Counted from the first letter of the stretch, positions 8,796 through 19,500 are shown. The stretch: DNA of 64,000 nucleotides from Trebonia sp963785645 (GCA_963785645.1 CAWAWG010000001.1:310001-374000); one strand, 5' to 3'. The notes: a model not told the origin generated them from the sequence alone. Program-made: numbers and translations.

Positions 8796-9645
8796 ATGAG
8801 CGATGACGCCTATGGCGCGACCGTCGCGAAACGGCGCCTGTCCCGGCGGCTAGCCGAGCTTCGCGGCAACACCGGCTATACCGCCAATCATGTCTGCGAC
8901 ATCCTCAACTGGGGCCGCGGCAAGGTGGGCCGGTTCGAGGCCAACCAGTGGAAGCGGCCGGAGATGAGCGACATCCGCGACCTCATCCGCATCTACGAGG
9001 TCGAGGGCGCGGAGCGGGACGAGATCGAGGAACTCGCGGTCCGCTGCCGGGTCCGCCCCTGGTGGCGGGAGTACGGCGAGATCTTCGACAACGAGTTCCC
9101 CGGCTACGAGAACGACGCGGCCACCATCCAGGTCTACATGCCGCTGGTGGTGCCGGGCCTGCTGCAGACCCAGGCCTACATGGAGGCCCAGTTCAAGTCG
9201 TGCGCGCGGCCGCCCGCCTGGCGCCGCAAGGCGGTCAAGGCGCGGCTGCGCAGGCAGGAGATCCTCGACCGCGCCGACGGCACCGCGCCGCGGCTGTCCG
9301 TCGTGATCACCGAGGCCTCGCTGCGCTACCGGTGGGGGATGCACAGCGACCGCAGGGAGCAGATCGAGCACCTGGCGGAGATGAGCAAGCGGCGCAACAT
9401 CGAGCTGCGCATCCAGCGGTTCGATGACGGGCCGCCGACCGGGCCTCTCCATGGTCAACATCTTCGGCTTCCCCGACGACGAGCCGCCCATCGTGTTCGT
9501 GGAGACGGACTACTCCGTCGAAGAGGTGAGCGCGGCCGACGCCGTTCACGGTTACATCCAGTCGTTCGAGCGCGCGTGCGACGCGGCGCTCGAACCCGAG
9601 GACACCACGGTGTACCTCGAAACACTCGCCAAGAGAATGGAGTAA
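8796..9645 (+). CDS. Scr1/WhiJ-like helix-turn-helix regulator with DUF5753 (frameshifted)
   Basis: Residues 10-70 form an XRE-type helix-turn-helix (ELRGNTGYTANHVCDILNW...KVGRFE). The rest matches the DUF5753 sensor-like domain, including the hallmark MPLVVPGLLQTQAYM and, after a break, MVNIFGFPDDEPPIVFVE. The break near 9440 is one extra C in ACCGGGCCTCTCC. The start ATG has a very strong GGAGGGAGG site. The DUF397 gene begins 7 nt after its stop, the standard pair arrangement. Such regulators control development and antibiotic production in Streptomyces; the target here is unknown. Confidence 0.85.
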
Positions 9646-9652
9646 CTGACCA

Positions 9653-9853
9653 GTGATCGACCTGTCTCAAGCCATCTGGCGCAAGGCCAGCCTGAGCGCG
9701 TACAACGGGGGCTGCGTTGAGGTCGCCGCCAACCTGCCTGGCGTCGCCGCGGTCCGCGACAGCAAGCGCCCGGAGGGCGGCGCGCACGTCGTCGACCGGG
9801 CCGCGTTCGCCAGGTTCCTGGTGGACGTGCAGGGGGGGCGCTACGACATCTAG
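9653..9853 (+). CDS. DUF397 small protein, Scr2-like partner
   Basis: The 66-residue product consists of one DUF397 domain: IWRKASLSAYNGGCVEVA, then VAAVRDSKRP, then VDRAAFARFLVDVQGGRYD. It directly follows the DUF5753 regulator and is expected to bind it. The start is GTG, and a very strong terminator follows 30 nt after the stop, so the pair is the end of a transcription unit. Confidence 0.85.
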   Translation: MIDLSQAIWRKASLSAYNGGCVEVAANLPGVAAVRDSKRPEGGAHVVDRAAFARFLVDVQGGRYDI

Positions 9854-9882
9854 GCATGCGGGCCTGATGTCGTGACGCACGG

Positions 9883-9928
9883 CACGAGGGTCCCCTGGGA
9901 TGCACCCCAGGGGACCCTCGTGTTTTTC
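9883..9928 (+). terminator. Rho-independent terminator
   Basis: CACGAGGGTCCCCTGGG (9883-9899) pairs perfectly with 9906-9922 across a 6-nt loop and is followed by TTTTT. This is one of the clearest intrinsic terminators in the window and ends the regulator/DUF397 unit. Confidence 0.95.
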
Positions 9929-10342
9929 GTGAGCCCTGTCTCAGTGAGCCCTGGCGGCCAGTCGACCGTACCGCGGCCTGTCGCCACCATGCGAATCTAC
10001 TCCCGCCGCCAGGGAGCGGCCAGGGCGAGCCGGCAATCGGTTGCTGCATGGCGCAATTGCATCAGCCCTGCGAGTCCTGTGAAACAGGTGACCATTGGGG
10101 ATATCATCGATTGAGCGCGTCGATGTGGGCCGCTGACCTGCGAATTTACGCGTATTCATGATGCGGTTGCCCTCACATGCGGGACATGATCAGCCCACAT
10201 AGGTAGCGCATTAGAAGGTCGTAGGTAATTGTACGGCTTCTTTTTTAAGATGTGTCGGATGTCGCATTTTGACCCGGTTCAAGAGGGCTGACAGTCCCTT
10301 ATTGAGCGGCGGTTTCGCTTCCTTATCGGGGTCCGCAGAGTA

Positions 10343-10383
10343 CTGTGAAGTGACGCACATGACTCAGAACATGTGCTTCACAG
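10343..10383. promoter_or_regulatory. Bulged stem-loop in the leader of the ATPase gene
   Basis: CTGTGAA/TTCACAG form the outer stem and GCACAT/ATGTGC (10355-10360, 10371-10376) the inner stem, with a 5-nt bulge on the left side and a 10-nt loop. The start codon of the possible 32-residue peptide (10359) is buried in the inner stem. It could be an operator at DNA level or a translational control element in RNA. Confidence 0.4.
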
Positions 10384-10457
10384 ATTCGGAATCAGGGACC
10401 GGACGCGGGCCCGGCGGTCTGACCGACGGGGGCTCTGACGGCACGACGGTGGCTTAG
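10359..10457 (+). CDS. Possible 32-residue leader peptide
   Basis: ATG at 10359 opens a 32-codon frame (MTQNMCFTDSESGTG...) that ends 15 nt before the ATPase start. It is Gly/Thr/Asp-rich at its end. No good ribosome site is visible because the start lies in a predicted stem. Treat as speculative: small peptides do occur in such clusters, but nothing here proves translation. Confidence 0.2.
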   Translation: MTQNMCFTDSESGTGRGPGGLTDGGSDGTTVA

Positions 10458-10472
10458 GCCGGAGGCACCGAT

Positions 10473-11326
10473 ATGGATGACGGGTTGCGGATGGTGCAGA
10501 CGCGCGCGTGCGGCGCGTGGGTGCTGCCGGGGGACCCAACCTGCGCGGGCGTCGCCCGCCGCCTGTTCCGGCGGGTGGCGGGCGAGCTCGCGCTCGACGC
10601 AGGAGGCCATCGACGACGGGGTGACGATGGTCAGCGAGCTGGCCGCCAACACCCTGCACGCGAGCCAGCGGCAGCCGCTTCCCGTGAACCCGGAGCTCTG
10701 GCTCTACCTGCGGGGCACCGGCCAGCGGGTGGAGCTCGTGTGCAAGGTCTTCGACACCCTCCCCGGCTGGGTGCGCGGCAACGTGCCGGGCCGCACCGTC
10801 TGCCGGGCGCCGGCCGACGCGATGAGCGGCCGCGGCCTCGAGGTGGTGCACGAGCTGTCCAGCGGGCGCTGGGGCGCACCACCTGACCAGGTCCCGGCTG
10901 TCCGGCACGGGGATCCGCGGCAAGGCGGTCTGGTTCGCGCTGCCGGTGCCCGCCGCCGGCGCCGTGGCCGGCAGGCAGCACCCGGTCACCGCCAGGGACG
11001 CGATGACCGAGCTGGAGAAGGACCTCAGCACCCGGGGGTTCGGCGGCAGGCTGGTGCGCGCCGACGACCACGCCGCCGACATGGCGGTGCTGTCGATCGC
11101 GAGCGGCCTGACGGTCTGGTGCCGGTCCGCCGCGGCCTGGCTCCGCGCGCCCGGCGTCGCCGCGCAGCAGTGGAGCTACTGCGACCTGGTCGAGGTGGGT
11201 GAGCAGGCCGTCCAGGCGCACGAGATGATCATCGCGACCGCGGACTCCTTTCTCCTGGTGGACGCGACCAGGACCGGCGCCTTAGCACGCGGTGCTAGCG
11301 CCTGCGCGACCGGGAGCGTCCCGTAG
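10473..11326 (+). CDS. RsbW-like ATP-binding protein (frameshifted)
   Basis: The first 150 residues resemble the HATPase_c fold of anti-sigma-type kinases (IDDGVTMVSELAANTLHAS is the N-box; SGRGLEVVHELSS the G2-like box). An extension of about 120 residues of unknown function follows. Single-base breaks occur near 10600 (an extra A in GCAGGAG) and near 10885. GGAGG lies 7 nt before ATG. Proteins of this kind accompany WhiJ-like regulators and DUF397 proteins in Streptomyces abaA-type loci. The 3' end overlaps the convergent nucleoside hydrolase by about 30 nt. Confidence 0.75.
11276..11302. terminator. Hairpin between convergent genes
   Basis: GGCGC-ct-TAGCAC-gcg-GTGCTA-GCGCC folds into an 11-bp stem with a 2-nt bulge. 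It sits where the ATPase gene and the opposite-strand nucleoside hydrolase meet, so it could terminate both. With the frames as read it overlaps both 3' ends; frame errors may have lengthened them artificially. Confidence 0.5.
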
Positions 11327-12232
11327 GCGCCGAGCACGTCGTCCAGAAGCGGTCGGCGTCGATCCCGGTCGCGACCTGCGTGTTTGGCCTGGTCGGCCGG
11401 CGTGCGAGAAGTCGGTCACCGTCATCCCGGACGTGAACGTCCCGTGCGTCTCCACCTGCACCAGCGCCGGCGTGTAGCTGAACACCGCGGGGTCGGCGAT
11501 CGACACGATCGCGCACACGTCGTGCACCGGCGGCTCGCCCGTCGTGTCGTCCGAGTCCCGGTACTGCGCGAGCGCCGGGAGCAGCAGCTGCGACCCGAGC
11601 GCGCCGAGCGAGCGCATCCGCTCCTGGACGGCGGGCGTGGCCCGGGCGAGCAGCGTGACGTCGAGCCCGATCATCCGCACCGTCCACCCCGCGCGCGAAA
11701 ACGATCGCGGCCGCCTCGGGGTCGGCCCAGATGTTGAACTCGGCGGCGTGGTTGACGTTGCCGCGCGACGCGGAACCGCCCATGATCACGAAGTCCCTGA
11801 CCCAGGTCGCCAGCCGCGGCTCGCGGCGCAGCGCCAGCCCGATGTTGGTCAGCGGGCCGGTGGCGACCAGCGTGATCTCCCCGGGCGCGGCGCCGATGGT
11901 GTCGATGATGAAATCGATCGCGTGCCCGTCCTCCGCGGCCCGCGCGGGCGGCGGCAGGACCGCGCCGCCGAGGCCCGAGTCGCCGTGCACGTCCCCCGCG
12001 TGCGAGCGCCGGGCGCAGCAGCGGCGCGGCGCGACCCGGGGGTCACCGGCACGTCCTTCGCGCCGACGAACGACGCGACGGCGAGGGCGTTCGCGGTCGT
12101 CTTGGCCAGCTCGACGTTGCCGGCCACGGTCGTGAGGCCGACGAGGTCGATCTCGGGGGAGGCGGTCGCGAAGGCGATCGCGAGCGCGTCGTCGATGCCG
12201 GGGTCACAGTCAAGGATGATGGGGGTGCTCAA
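11295..12232 (-). CDS. Inosine/uridine-preferring nucleoside hydrolase (frameshifted)
   Basis: The calcium-binding signature DCDPGIDDALAI lies at the N-terminus (MSTPIILDCDPGIDD). Further family blocks are LVATGPLTNIGLAL, FVIMGGSASRGNVNHAAEFN and EFNIWADPEAA. The enzyme hydrolyses the N-glycosidic bond of ribonucleosides for salvage. The frame is broken at least four times (near 12030, 11690, 11400 and 11345); at the last site one missing G in GGG converts WDDVLGAYG to WTTCSAPTG. All active-site blocks are present, so the gene is probably intact in the organism. Confidence 0.8.
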
Positions 12233-12354
12233 AGCGAAGGTACCGAACGGCTGCAGTTATCCGCCCGCGTCCACTGGACGTTCGACCGGCGGTAAACCGG
12301 TCCCGGGCGCTCCCGCTGGTTGATAGCCTCGTGCCGACTAAGGAGGTCATCCAG

Positions 12355-13624
12355 ATGCACCAGCCGCCCATCCCGCACATCGACGCCGAAGACCCGGAGA
12401 TCGCGGGGCTGATCCACGACGAGGCACGCCGCCAGGCCGAGAAGTTCCGGCTGATCCCGTCGGAGAACTACGTATCGCTCGCCGTGCTCGAGGCCTGCGG
12501 CACGGTGCTGACGAACAAGTACTCCGAGGGTTACCCCGGGCGCCGCTACTACGAGGGCCAGCAGCTCATCGACCCGCTTGAGTCGATCGCGATCGAGCGG
12601 GCGCAGGCGCTGTTCGGCGCGGACCACGCGAACGTCCAGCCCTACTCGGGCTCGCCGGCGAACCTGGCCGTCTACCTGGCGTTCGCCAAGCCGGGCGACA
12701 CGATCATGGGGATGTCGCTGTCGGCGGGCGGTCACCTCACCCACGGCTCGCCCGCGTCGGTGACCGGCAAGTGGTTCCGCGCCGGTGCACTACGGCGTGC
12801 GCAAGGAGACCGGCCGGGTCGACATGGACGACGTCCGCGAGCTCGCGCTCGAAGGAGCGGCCGAAGATCATCATCTGCGGCGGCACCGCGATCCCGCGCA
12901 CGATCGACTTCCCGGCCTTCGCCGCGATCGCCGCCGAGGTCGGCGCGGTGCTCGTCGCGGACATCGCGCACATCGCCGGCCTGATCGCGGGCGGCGCGCA
13001 CCCGTCCCCGGTCGGCCACGCCCCGGTGATCACCACGACGACGCACAAGACGCTGCGCGGCCCGCGCGGCGCGATGATCCTCACCGACGCCGAGCACGCG
13101 TCGCGCGATCGACAAGGCCGTGTTCCCCGGCCTGCAGGGCGGCCCGCACAACCACACGACGGCGGGCATCGCGGTGGCGCTGCGCGAGGCGTCGCAGCCG
13201 TCGTTCCGCGACTACGCGGCGCAGGTGGTCGCGAACGCGAAGGCGCTCGCCGAGGCGCTCGCTCGCCCGCGGCTACGACCTGGTCTCCGGCGGGACCGAC
13301 AACCACCTGCTGCTCGTGGACCTCACGTCGAAGGGGATCGCGGGCAAGCCCGCGGCCAAGGCCCTGGACCGGGCCGGCATGGAGCTGAACTTCAACTCGG
13401 TCCCGTTCGACCCGCGCAAGCCGTTCGACCCGTCGGGCATCCGCCTCGGCACCCCGGCGATCACCACCCGCGGCCTGACCGAGGAGCACATGCCCCAGCT
13501 GGCGGCCTGGATGGACGAGGCGATCACCGCCGCGACCAAGGACGACGAGTCGACCCTCGACCGCATCGCGGCCGAAATCCGCGACCTGCTGACCGCCTAC
13601 CCGATCCCCGGCTGGTCTCCTTAG
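12355..13624 (+). CDS. glyA: Serine hydroxymethyltransferase (frameshifted)
   Basis: The enzyme interconverts serine and glycine with tetrahydrofolate and PLP. Visible landmarks are LIPSENYVS and NKYSEGYPGRRYYEG near the N-terminus, VQPYSGSPANLAVYLAF, the PLP-lysine block TTTTHKTLRGPRGAM, GGPHNHTTAGIAVALREA, and DNHLLLVDLTSKG. ATG at 12355 follows AAGGAGG with 8-nt spacing; a GTG at 12331 is less likely. Breaks near 12787, 12856, 13110 and 13262 are each one base (for example GAAGGAGCGG for GAGGAGCGG). Length after correction is about 423 residues, as expected. Confidence 0.9.
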
Positions 13625-13679
13625 GTGTAGCGCAGGACCGTGGGCGGAGGGTGCCGCCCCCGTTCCTCTCACCTGAGAT

Positions 13680-13694
13680 CACCCCTTGGGGGTG
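13680..13694 (+). terminator. Short GC hairpin after glyA
   Basis: CACCCC-ttg-GGGGTG forms a 6-bp stem, and GGGCGG-agggtg-CCGCCC stands 25 nt before it. Both lie in the 157-nt gap between glyA and the exporter gene. They are plausible but weak terminators. Confidence 0.35.
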
Positions 13695-13781
13695 GTAGCA
13701 AGGGGGAGTTCCTCCAACAGACTGTGGCTTGCGGGGCACAGGACTGCGGCAGCTCGGGCGGGGTGCCGGTGAGGGGCGACG

Positions 13782-15294
13782 ATGAAGGACACGCCAGCGC
13801 CGAAGCACGCTGCGGCGGGCCGGACGATGATCCTGCCGCTGGCGCTGGCCCAGTTCATCGCCAGCTATGCCGCCACGAACATGAACGTGGCGATCAGCTC
13901 GATCGCCAAGGACCTGGGCACCACGGTGCGGCGGCGTTCAGACCGCGATCACGCTGTTCACCCTCACGATGGCGGCGCTGATGATCCCCGGGAGCAAGCT
14001 GACCGATATCTGGGGCCGCAAGCGCTGCTTTGTCGCTCGGGCTGGCCGTGTACGGCGATCGGCGGGCTGCTCGCGCCTGCTCTCGCAGGGCCTGCCGCTG
14101 CTGATCATCGGGTATTCGCTGCTCGAGGGCATCGGGCTCGGCGCTGATGATCCCGCCGATCTACATCCTGGTCACCGTGGCCTTCCCGGACATCAAGGCG
14201 CGGGCCAAGTACTTCGGCGTGGTCAGCGGCGCGGGCGGCCTCGGCGCCGCCGCCGGGCCGTTGATCGGCGGCGTGGTGACCAGCGCGATCAGTTGGCGGG
14301 CCTCGTTCGGACTGCAGGTACTGGTGGTTGCCTGGATCATCGTGCTCGCCAGGAAGATCGCCGATCCCGGGCCGCAACAGGGCCGAAGCCCCGCTTTGAC
14401 CTCACCGGGGCGGTGCTGTCCGCCGCCGGCCTCTTCTTCGTGGTGCTCGGGCTGCTGCAGTCCCGGACCTACGGCTTCGCCAAGTCGCGGCAGGACTTCA
14501 CGCATCGGCGAGCACGGTGGTGATCCCCAAGGGGGGCATCTCTCCGGTGTGGCTCTACGTGGCCATCGGAGCCCTCTTCCTGTTGTGGTTCTTCCTGCTC
14601 ACCCGCTCCAGCGGAGAAGAAGCACAAGGACGTACTGCTGCCGCTGCGGCTGTTCCGCAACAAGATCGCGAACCTGGGCCTCGGCACCCAGGTCATCCAG
14701 TGGCTGATCATGCAGGGATCATTCTTTGTGGTCTCGGTGTACCTCCAGGAAGTCAACGGCTACAACGCCATCAAGACCGGGCTGATCCTCACCCCCGGCA
14801 CCATAGGCATCCTGGTCGCCTCGGCCGCGGCCGACCGGTTCGCTCGCCGGCACCCGCAGCGGTGGCTGATAATCGCCGGCTTCCTGAGCACCGTGGCCGG
14901 CATGATCTTGCTGCTGGTCCTGGTCAGGGCGCACGCGGGCATCTGGCGCTGGCTACCAGGGTTGTTCCTGTTCGGTATGGGAGTCGGGACGATGCTGACC
15001 TCCTCGGTCAACGTGGTCCAGTCCAGCTTCCCCGACACCGATCAGGGCGAGATATCCGGCTTGTCGCGCAGCGTCTCGAATCTGGGATCGTCGCTGGGCA
15101 CCGCACTGGTCGGCTCGGTCCTGGTGGCCGTCAAGCTACCCGAGGGAAAGCCGTTCGCCGTCGCCATGACGATGATGCTGGTCATTGCCCTCATCGGCCT
15201 GGTCCTCGCCGTCCTGATCCCCCGCACAGCGATCGAGGCGGCAGCGACGCAGAGCCCAGGCGCCGAGCCAGTCACCCGGCAGCCGGCGCCGTAA
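13782..15294 (+). CDS. MFS drug exporter, DHA2 (14-TM) type (many frameshifts)
   Basis: The encoded pieces together give a 500-residue transporter. They include the N-terminal helix LPLALAQFIASYAATNMNVAI, motif A (GSKLTDIWGRKRCF), motif C-like GVVSGAGGLGAAAGPLIGG, and many hydrophobic helices ending in VLAVLIPRT. The family pumps drugs or other amphiphilic compounds out using protons. At least five breaks (near 13935, 14030, 14140, 14380, 14505 and 14615) fall in the first two thirds while the last 220 codons are clean. No TetR or MarR regulator adjoins it. The substrate is unknown. Confidence 0.8.
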
Positions 15295-15397
15295 ACGCCG
15301 ACGCTCCGCGCGCCGGCTCCGGCATCGGTTAAGGCCGGCTGACCCGCGGTTTTTGCGGCGCGGGCGGCCTGGCCGGGATCCGGTGACCTCGACCGGC

Positions 15398-15682
15398 CTA
15401 ACGGCGCGGCTCCGCGCCGGTGACGCCGCCCGGGCAGCGGATGCCCTGCCAATGCGGGCCGTGCGTCCACCCGGTCGGCGAGGCAGCGGCCTGGGCGACG
15501 AGGTAACCGCAGTTCTGACAGCGCGGCAAGGCGCGCCGGGGCCGCCGCCGGGAGTGGGTCAGCGCCCGCCACAGGCGGACAACCGCCGGGACCGGTACCA
15601 GGCCGCGGTCGTACCTTGCCACTTCAGAAGAGCGATGCAGCCGCCTGCGGGCCCAGGCGGTCAGCGTGGTGTCGTCGGGCAT
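15398..15682 (-). CDS. Small hypothetical protein with zinc-ribbon-like cysteines
   Basis: The 94-residue frame has an Arg-rich first half and a C-terminal CQNCGYLVAQ...GWTH...GIRCP arrangement that looks like a small zinc-binding knuckle. ATG at 15682 has a GGGGGA ribosome site. It converges with the exporter gene. I do not recognise a family, and a chance frame in GC-rich DNA remains possible. Confidence 0.45.
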   Translation of the reverse strand: MPDDTTLTAWARRRLHRSSEVARYDRGLVPVPAVVRLWRALTHSRRRPRRALPRCQNCGYLVAQAAASPTGWTHGPHWQGIRCPGGVTGAEPRR

Positions 15683-16179
15683 CGGCGTCCCCCAGGACCC
15701 GGGCGTTTCGTCCGGGATATAGCTCAGTCCAGCGGGCCGGATGCCCGCTCATCAAGTGAAGGATTAGCACAAATCTCAGCAGCCGGTCGGGCCATGCCGG
15801 CACGTTCGCCGAACTCAACGCGGAAGCTGTACCGATTGTTATTGGCCGTTCGGTATGCGACCCCGGATGTACCGGCTACATGTCAGGCCGCACCCAGGCC
15901 CGCTTGGCCGGAGCTTCCGCGCTTGTCCAGATAATATCGGTTACATATTGATATACTATGATTTTGCGATGATTACTGTCCGTTAAAATATGCAGCTTAA
16001 CCGGTAATATTTGACTACCTGTTCGAATGAATCTATATTCGATCTTACAGTCAGGTTCACCGGGCCGGGCGAATATGTGGTTAAGTCCGCCTTTCCCCGG
16101 GCGGCCCGGACCCGCGCGAGTCACGCCACATGGCGCCGGTGGCTTACGCGCGGGGCGCGCGGGAAGTGCGGGGCGGCGC
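15683..16179. other. AT-rich intergenic region before DUF6504/dnaE2
   Basis: About 500 bases without a supported gene. The stretch 15930-16050 is strikingly AT-rich, as expected for a promoter. TGTCCGTT-N8-CAGCTT at 15977-15998 resembles the PafBC-dependent DNA-damage promoter motif (TGTCNGTG-N8-TANNNT) with two mismatches, which would fit control of dnaE2. A canonical LexA box (TCGAAC-N4-GTTCGA) is not seen; TTCGAATGAATC...TATTCGAT near 16020 is only a loose resemblance. Confidence 0.35.
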
Positions 16180-16461
16180 ATGGGCAGGGTGTACGGCGAG
16201 CCGGTTGAGGTTCAGACGAAGGAAGACGGCCGACCCGTAAGGTTCGCGTGGCGAGGACGGCTGTATACGGTCACCGTGGTGCAGGAGCACTGGATGGTCA
16301 ACCGTGACTGGTGGCGGGAGTCAGCCCCGGTCCCCGCCCGCCCCGAGCTTCAGTTCTGGCGGGTCGAGGCGTCGACGGGGCAGGGGCAGCCGCGCGGCGT
16401 CTACGAGTTGCGCCGGGACATCGCCGCCAGCGCCTGGACGCTGCGCCGGATCGCCGACTGA
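16180..16461 (+). CDS. DUF6504 family protein
   Basis: The 93-residue protein contains YGEPVEVQTKEDGRPVRFAWRGRLYTV, HWMVNRDWWR and FWRVEA...GVYELRRD. Proteins of this family usually stand directly before dnaE2 in actinobacteria. The function is unknown, but the constant neighbourhood suggests a part in the damage-inducible mutagenesis system. ATG at 16180 is chosen because the conserved sequence begins there; dnaE2 starts 64 nt after its stop. Confidence 0.75.
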   Translation: MGRVYGEPVEVQTKEDGRPVRFAWRGRLYTVTVVQEHWMVNRDWWRESAPVPARPELQFWRVEASTGQGQPRGVYELRRDIAASAWTLRRIAD

Positions 16462-16525
16462 GAACTTTTCTTTGCTGCTGCCGAAGAGTTGGGCCTGCGC
16501 GTCTAGGGCAAAAAGAGGGGTTCTC

Positions 16526-19500
16526 ATGGCTCCGGAGTTCGCGCACCTGCACGTCGCGTCCTCGTACTCGCTGCGCTACGGCACGGCGACCCCGGCGGCG
16601 CTGGCCGCCCGAGCGGCCGGGCTCGGCCTGCCGGCCCTCGCGCTCACCGACCGCGACGGCCTCTACGGCGCGTTCAAACACGTCCAGGCCTGCGCGGACG
16701 CCGGGATCAAGCCGCTGCTCGGCGCCGACCTGCGGTTGTCTCCCGGGGGGACGACCCCCCGTAACCCCCCGATGTCCCGGACGGAGGCTTCCCTTCCACG
16801 CTTCGGCCTGGCTGAACGGGTGACGCTGCTCGCGGCCGGCCGGTCGGGATGGGCCTCGCTGTGCCGCCTGGTCTCCGCCGCCCACGCGTCGGCCGAAGTC
16901 GAAGCCGGCGACGATGCTCCCGCCGTCACCCGTGACCTGATCGCCGAGCACGCCGAAGGCCTGGTCGTGCTGCTCGGCCCGGCCAGCGACGTCGGCCAGG
17001 CGGTCGCCGCCCGCCGCCCGACCAGGCCCGGCGCGCCCTCGACCGCTGGCGTCACCTGGGCGTGGAAACCGTCGCCGAGATCGTCGATCACCTGGACCAT
17101 AAGTCGACGTTCCGCGCCGCCCGGCTGGCCGAGCTCGCCCGCGACACCAGGACCCCGGCCGTGCTCACCAACGCGGTCCGTTACCTGGACCCGGTCGACA
17201 GCCTGACCGCCCAGGTGCTCGATGCCGCGCGGCACCTGGTCCCACTCGGCTCGCCCAGGCTCGTAACGCATAACGGCCGCGCCTACCTGGCGAGCCAGCA
17301 GGACATGACGGCCATCGCCAAGCGAGTCGCCGCGGCGATGACCGGCCCCGGCACCGCAAGCGCCGCCATCCTGCTGCTCGGTGAGACCGAGGAGCTTACC
17401 AGGAGGTGCATCCTCGACCCGGCCCGCGACCTCGGCGTCGGTTCCCGTCACCTGCCTGAGACCCGGGGTACCGCCTACGACCAGTACAAAGAGCTAAAGG
17501 ACAGGTGCGAGCGGTCCATCCGGCAGGGCCGCTACCGGACGGCGAGCGCGGCCAGCCGCCCGCGTGGCCTTAGCCGCCTAAGAGCCGCTAAGCAAGCCCG
17601 CGACCGCCTCGAGCACGAGCTGGACATCATCGCGAAGACCGGCCTGGCCGCCTACTTCCTCACGGTGGCCGATGTCGCGGACCGGATCAGGCAGGCCGGG
17701 ATCCGCTGCGCCATCAGGGGCTCGGGCGCGGGCAGCTTCGTCAACCACCTGCTCGGCATCAGCGCGATCGACCCGCTTGAGCACGACCTGCTCATGGAGC
17801 GGTTCCTGTCCCCGATAAGGAACACGCTCCCGGACATCGACCTGGACGTGGAGTCGGCCCGCCGCCTGGACGCGTACCGGATCATCTTCGACCGCTACGG
17901 CAAGGACCGCACCGCCTGCGTCTGCATGATGGAGACCTACCGGGCGCGCAGCGCGATCAGGGACGTCGCCGCCGCGATGTCACTGCCGCCGGACGAGATC
18001 GGCGCGATCGCGAAGTCCTTCCCGCACATCCGCGCCAAGCACATCACGGCGGCCCTGACCGAACTACCTGAGCTGCGCCGATCGAGGCTCAACAGTGATC
18101 AGCTGACGACCATATTCACCATCGCGCAGCAGCTAGACGGCCTGCCGCGGCATGTCGCCATGCATCCGTGCGGCGTGCTGCTCTCCGACCGGACCCTCCT
18201 CGACCGCACCGCCGTTCAGGCCAGCGCGGAAGGCTTCCCGCTCAGCCACCTGGACAAAGACGACGCGGAGATCGCCGGGGTGATCAAGCTGGACGTGCTC
18301 GGCGTCCGCATGCAGTCCGCGATGGCCCACGCGCTTACCGAGATCGAACGCACGGAAAGCGAGCGCATCGACATCGACACGATGCCCCGCGACGACCCGG
18401 CCACCTACGCGATGATCGGCCGGTCAGAAACGATCGGCTGCTTCCAGATCGAGTCACCCGGTCAGCGCGAACTCGTCAAGAAACTCGCACCGCGCGATGT
18501 TTCCGACCTGATCGTGGACATCTCGCTGTTCCGCCCCGGCCCGGTCAACTCCGACATGATCAGCCCGTTCCTGCGCACCAGGCACGGCCTGGCCGAGCCG
18601 CGCTACCCGCACGAGAAGCTAGCCGGCGCGCTCAGGGAGACCGGGGGAGTGGTGGTCTTCCACGAACAGGTGCTGCGGATCATCGACGTGATGACCGGCT
18701 GCGGCCTGGCCGAAGCGGACCTGGTCCGCCGTCACCTCTCCTCCGACGGCGGCCCGGACCGCACCGCCCCGTGGTTCCGGGCCCGGGCCGTTGCCCGCGG
18801 CTTCGACCCGGCGACGATCGAGCGGGTCTGGCAGGTGGTCGCCGCGTTCGGCGGTTTCGGCTTCTGCAAGGCCCACGCCGCCGCGTTCGCGATCCCCGTC
18901 TACCAGTCGGCCTGGCTCAGGCGCCATCATCCGGCCGCCTTCTACGCCGGCGTGCTCACTCACGACCCCGGCATGTACCCCAAGCGCGTCATCCTCGCCG
19001 ACGCCCGCCTGTCCGGCGTCCAGATCCTCCCGCTAGACATCAACGCCTCGTCAGCAACCTGGACGGTATCCGAGGTCCCGGCACGAAATTTCGGGCGCAA
19101 AAACCACGCCTCGAAATTTCGGACATTTCATGAAATCGGCGGGCCACCACCTGACACCCTCGCTTCCGCCCAGCCAACGACCTCGTCACCAGGTCCCGCC
19201 GACGCGCCAGGCGCAACACCGGGTGCCCTTCGTTCTCCCTCGCCCGGAGGCGGGAGCGCCGACGGACTGCCTCCTAGCCACCCGCGCGCCGGACGCTCCG
19301 CCGCCCGCAGGTTCCCGGTCGGCCCGTTCCAGGCGCTCCCCCTTCCCGGCCGCGGTTATCTCCCGGGGAGTCACAGTGCTCCCCGGGAACACCGCAGACC
19401 CCGATGGCCTGTACCCCCCGATGGCCTGGCACTCGAGCCTCCCCAGGCGATCCGCTGCTCGCTGCGCGAGGTCAAGGGCATTAGCGACGCCGAGATCGCC

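Larger units (their letters stand above)
9929..10472. other. Intergenic region before the ATPase gene
   Basis: No conventional gene is supported over most of these 540 bases. Base composition falls well below the genome average around 10130-10340, with a run of six T at about 10240. A stem-loop at 10343-10383 and a possible 32-codon frame at 10359 precede the ATPase gene. This is probably a long promoter/leader region. Confidence 0.5.

Noticed and set aside
15714..15790. tRNA-like start GGGATATAGCTCAGT
   Set aside because: Only the first 15 bases resemble a tRNA acceptor and D arm. No T-loop (GTTCRANNC), anticodon arm or matching 3' acceptor strand follows.
16005..16050. Possible LexA/SOS box before DUF6504-dnaE2
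   Set aside because: TTCGAATGAATCTATATTCG does not fit TCGAAC-N4-GTTCGA in sequence or spacing. It may just be AT-rich promoter DNA.
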